In this document: in pieces, positions 61,514 to 64,000 of the stretch
Layout: each line of letters begins with the position of its first letter
Position numbering within the stretch: the stretch's first letter is position 1
Origin: Streptomyces sp. V3I8
Lineage (GTDB): Bacteria; Actinomycetota; Actinomycetes; Streptomycetales; Streptomycetaceae
Assembly (NCBI RefSeq): GCF_030817535.1
Contig: NZ_JAUSZL010000002.1
Span: 496,001-560,000, forward strand
DNA length: 64,000 nt
Direction: 5' to 3'
The notes under the pieces: generated by a model
Database searches by the model: none
What the model was told of the DNA's origin: nothing
Seen by the model: only the letters and a program-made list of their open reading frames with translations
Made by a program: the position numbers and the translations under genes

Positions 61514-61564
61514 TTGACCCTCACCCCTCGCGCCCCTACGTTCACCGTGAGTGAATCGATTCAC
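61514..61564 (+). promoter_or_regulatory. GH78 promoter with operator at the start point
   Basis: TTGACC (61514-61519), 17 bp, TACGTT (61537-61542). The perfect palindrome GTGAATCGATTCAC (61551-61564) begins at about +2. A bound repressor would block initiation. Confidence 0.65.
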
Positions 61565-61586
61565 CCTTCCTACCCGAGGAGCCGCA

Positions 61587-64000
61587 GTGATCAGCAGGAG
61601 GAACATCCTCGCGGGTACGGCAGCCGCGATGGCCGTCACGGCGACGGCCGCCGGCAGTGGATCCGCGGTGGCCGCGCCCGTGTCCGCACCGGCCGGGGCA
61701 GGTGCGCGGCGCGGCGCCCTGCGCGTCACCGCGCCGACCGTCGAGTACGTCCGCAACCCCCTCGGCACCGACGCGCGACACCCCCGGCTCAGCTGGCCGT
61801 CGGCCTCGGACGAGGCGGGCGCGCGCCAGAGCGCCTACCAGCTCCATGTCGCCTCCAGCGCCGCACGCCTCGCCCGTCCCGATGTCTGGGACAGCGGGAA
61901 GGTCACGTCCGGCGACTCCGTCCTCGTCCCGTACGCGGGCCCCGAACTCAAGCCCCGTACCCGCTACTTCTGGTCCGTGCGCGTGTGGGACACCGACGGC
62001 GGCGTCTCCTCCTGGAGCGAGCCGTCGTGGTGGGAGACCGGGCTCATGGACGCCGCGCAGTGGTCCGCGGACTGGGTCTGCGCTCCCCCCGTCCTCACCG
62101 ACGCGCCCTCCCTCGAAGGCAGCGCCTGGATCTGGTTCGCCGCGGGCGATCCGGCCAACAGCGTGCCGGCGGGCACCCGTTGGTTCCGCCGCACCTTCGA
62201 GTCCGCGGACGCGGTCACGGCGGCGACCCTGGCCCTCAGCGCGGACAACGTGTACGCCGTCTCCCTGAACGGCGCCGAGGTGGCCCGCACCGATCTCGAG
62301 ACGGACCACGACGGCTGGCGCCGCCCCGCCGTCGTCGAGGTCCTCGCCCAGCTGCGTACGGGCCGCAACGTCCTCGCGGTCGCGGCCACCAACGCGTCCG
62401 AAGGGCCCGCGGGTCTGGTCGCCGCCCTCACCCTGCGGACGGCGGCCGGCGAACGGCGGATCGTCACCGACGGCTCCTGGAGATCGACGGACCAGGAGCC
62501 CGCCGCCGGCTGGCGGGGGCTCGACTTCGACGACACCGGCTGGCCGACGGCGAAGGTGGCGGCCGCGTGGGGCGGCGGGCCGTGGGGCAGGGTCGTCCCC
62601 GCCTCCTACGCGGCCAACCAGCTGCGGCACGAGTTCCGGCTGCCGCCCAAGAAGGTGGCACGGGCCCGGCTGTACGCCACGGCCCTCGGCGTGTACGAGG
62701 CGCACCTCAACGGCCGCCGTGTGGGCCGCGACCAGCTCGCCCCCGGCTGGACCGACTACCGCGAACGCGTCCAGTACCAGACCTACGACGTCACCACGCT
62801 GGTGCGCTCCGGCGCCAATGCCTTCGGCGCCTGTGTGGCGCCGGGCTGGTACGCGGGCGATGTCGGCATGTTCGGACCGCATCAGTACGGTGAACGCCCG
62901 GCGCTGCGCGCCCAGTTGGAGGTCGAGTACGCCGACGGGACGCGTGAGCAGATCACTTCGGGGACCGGCTGGCGGGCCACCGCGGGACCGATCGTCTCCG
63001 CCGACCTGTTGGGCGGCGAGACGTACGACGCGCGCAAGGAGACCGCCGGCTGGACCTCGCCCGGCTTCGACGACTCGGCCTGGCTCGACGTGGTGCGTGC
63101 CGCGGACGACGCCGCTCCCCCGCTGATCGTCGCCCAGGTGGACGGCCCGGTCCGGGTCGCCAAGGAACTGCCGGTCAAGAAGGTGACCCAGCCCGGACCG
63201 GGTGTCTTCGTCTTCGACCTGGGCCAGAACATGGTCGGTTCGGTCCGACTGCGCGTCTCGGGGGCGGCCGGTACGACCGTCCGGCTCCGGCACGCCGAGG
63301 TGCTCAACCCGGACGGCACCCTCTACACGGCGAACCTGCGGACCGCCGCGGCGACCGACACGTACACCCTCAAGGGCGGTGGCGAGGAGACCTACGAGCC
63401 GCGGTTCACCTTCCACGGCTTCCGCTACGTCGAGGTGACCGGCTTCCCCGGTACCCCGCCGGCGGGCGCCCTGACCGGCCGCGTCATGCACACGTCCGCC
63501 CCCTTCACCCTCGACTTCGAGACCGACGTACCGATGCTCAACACGCTGCACAGCAACATCACCTGGGGGCAGCGCGGCAACTTCCTCTCCGTTCCGACGG
63601 ACACGCCCGCGCGCGACGAACGGCTCGGCTGGACGGGTGACATCAACGTCTTCGCGCCGACCGCCGCGTACACGATGGAGTCCGCCCGCTTCCTCACCAA
63701 GTGGCTCGTGGACCTGCGCGACGGGCAGACCGCGGAGGGCGCCTTCACCGATGTGGCACCCATGGTCGGCACGGTCGGCAACGGGGTGGCCGGCTGGGGC
63801 GACGCGGGTGTCACGGTTCCCTGGTCCCTGTACCGGGCCTACGGCGACCGGCAGGTCCTGGAGGACGCCTGGCAGTCCGTCCAGGACTGGCTGAAGTACC
63901 TGGAGAGGAACAGCGACGGGCTGCTGCGGCCGGCGAGCGGGTACGGCGACTGGCTGAACATCGCCGACGAGACGCCCAAGGACGTCGTCGCCACCGCGTA
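61587..64000 (+). CDS. Secreted GH78 alpha-L-rhamnosidase (3' truncated by window)
   Basis: The first 804 codons are present. GTG 61587 has GAGGAG 6 nt upstream. The Tat leader is SRRNILAGTAAAMAVTATAA. Fibronectin-III-like (VRNPLGTDARHPRLSWPSAS) and two jellyroll domains follow. The concanavalin-like Bac_rhamnosid region has LRHAEVLNPDGTLYTANLR. The catalytic barrel begins, with the acidic motif TPARDERLGWTGDINVF. It releases terminal L-rhamnose from pectin (rhamnogalacturonan) or plant glycosides outside the cell. The rest of the catalytic domain continues past the window. Two palindromes upstream suggest substrate-responsive repression. Confidence 0.92.
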   Translation, partial: MISRRNILAGTAAAMAVTATAAGSGSAVAAPVSAPAGAGARRGALRVTAPTVEYVRNPLGTDARHPRLSWPSASDEAGARQSAYQLHVASSAARLARPDVWDSGKVTSGDSVLVPYAGPELKPRTRYFWSVRVWDTDGGVSSWSEPSWWETGLMDAAQWSADWVCAPPVLTDAPSLEGSAWIWFAAGDPANSVPAGTRWFRRTFESADAVTAATLALSADNVYAVSLNGAEVARTDLETDHDGWRRPAVVEVLAQLRTGRNVLAVAATNASEGPAGLVAALTLRTAAGERRIVTDGSWRSTDQEPAAGWRGLDFDDTGWPTAKVAAAWGGGPWGRVVPASYAANQLRHEFRLPPKKVARARLYATALGVYEAHLNGRRVGRDQLAPGWTDYRERVQYQTYDVTTLVRSGANAFGACVAPGWYAGDVGMFGPHQYGERPALRAQLEVEYADGTREQITSGTGWRATAGPIVSADLLGGETYDARKETAGWTSPGFDDSAWLDVVRAADDAAPPLIVAQVDGPVRVAKELPVKKVTQPGPGVFVFDLGQNMVGSVRLRVSGAAGTTVRLRHAEVLNPDGTLYTANLRTAAATDTYTLKGGGEETYEPRFTFHGFRYVEVTGFPGTPPAGALTGRVMHTSAPFTLDFETDVPMLNTLHSNITWGQRGNFLSVPTDTPARDERLGWTGDINVFAPTAAYTMESARFLTKWLVDLRDGQTAEGAFTDVAPMVGTVGNGVAGWGDAGVTVPWSLYRAYGDRQVLEDAWQSVQDWLKYLERNSDGLLRPASGYGDWLNIADETPKDVVATA

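Noticed and set aside
60294..61514. 406-codon minus frame antisense to the P-loop kinase
   Set aside because: Only the last 69 codons look coding; the rest is antisense to a supported gene.

Overview
The window is high-GC actinobacterial DNA. GTG and ATG starts, ATGA/GTGA stop-start overlaps, Tat-exported carbohydrate-active enzymes and a DUF1707 protein all point to a Streptomyces chromosome. No rRNA, tRNA or CRISPR array was seen. Both ends cut genes: a sensor kinase is truncated on the left and an alpha-L-rhamnosidase on the right.

Layout. 1-9.6 kb: histidine kinase, GH9 glucanase, methyltransferase, a scar of LacI and P450 gene remnants, a secreted L-glutamate-oxidase-like flavoenzyme, an MFS exporter translationally coupled to its TetR regulator, and a lipoprotein. 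9.8-12.4 kb: a mobile-element patch, with a MITE-like element, an IS5-type left end with transposase relic, a TetR/crotonase divergent pair, an NmrA remnant and a second inverted 118-bp element. 12.4-16.7 kb: GH64 beta-1,3-glucanase sharing a control region with a methyltransferase, then SRPBCC and HU proteins and a beta-propeller protein. 16.8-23.8 kb: LacI, FAD oxidoreductase, HyuA-type hydantoinase/oxoprolinase, an unknown protein and a permease, probably one catabolic operon. 24-29.3 kb: GH76, LysE exporter, TetR and SnoaL remnants, unknown protein, GH43 xylosidase.

29.3-37.7 kb: a rifamycin-associated-element-like repeat before a helR-type gene that is frameshifted and reads in frame into a pyruvate-oxidase gene, then an SDR, a DUF1707 protein, MerR and a SulP transporter. 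37.9-43.4 kb: a carbohydrate-type ABC importer preceded by an isopenicillin-N-epimerase-like PLP enzyme, opposite a FadR-type GntR regulator. 43.6-50.8 kb: LysR opposite a six-gene operon (FAH hydrolase, cyclase, FAD monooxygenase, amidohydrolase, extradiol-type VOC dioxygenase, second FAH hydrolase) that reads as an aromatic ring-cleavage pathway. 50.9-54.2 kb: SDR/SRPBCC/FAD-oxidase operon. 54.5-64 kb: GH43-CBM42, Mop-domain regulator and modABC, universal stress protein, small proline-rich protein, P-loop kinase, GH78.

Theme: five recognised glycoside hydrolase families (GH9, GH64, GH76, GH43 twice, GH78) plus a glycosidase-like propeller suggest breakdown of plant and fungal wall glycans. 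Local regulators and palindromic operators lie beside most catabolic modules. The best candidates for undescribed biology are the 44.6-50.8 kb ring-cleavage cluster, the orphan HyuA operon and the RAE/helR/pyruvate-oxidase locus.
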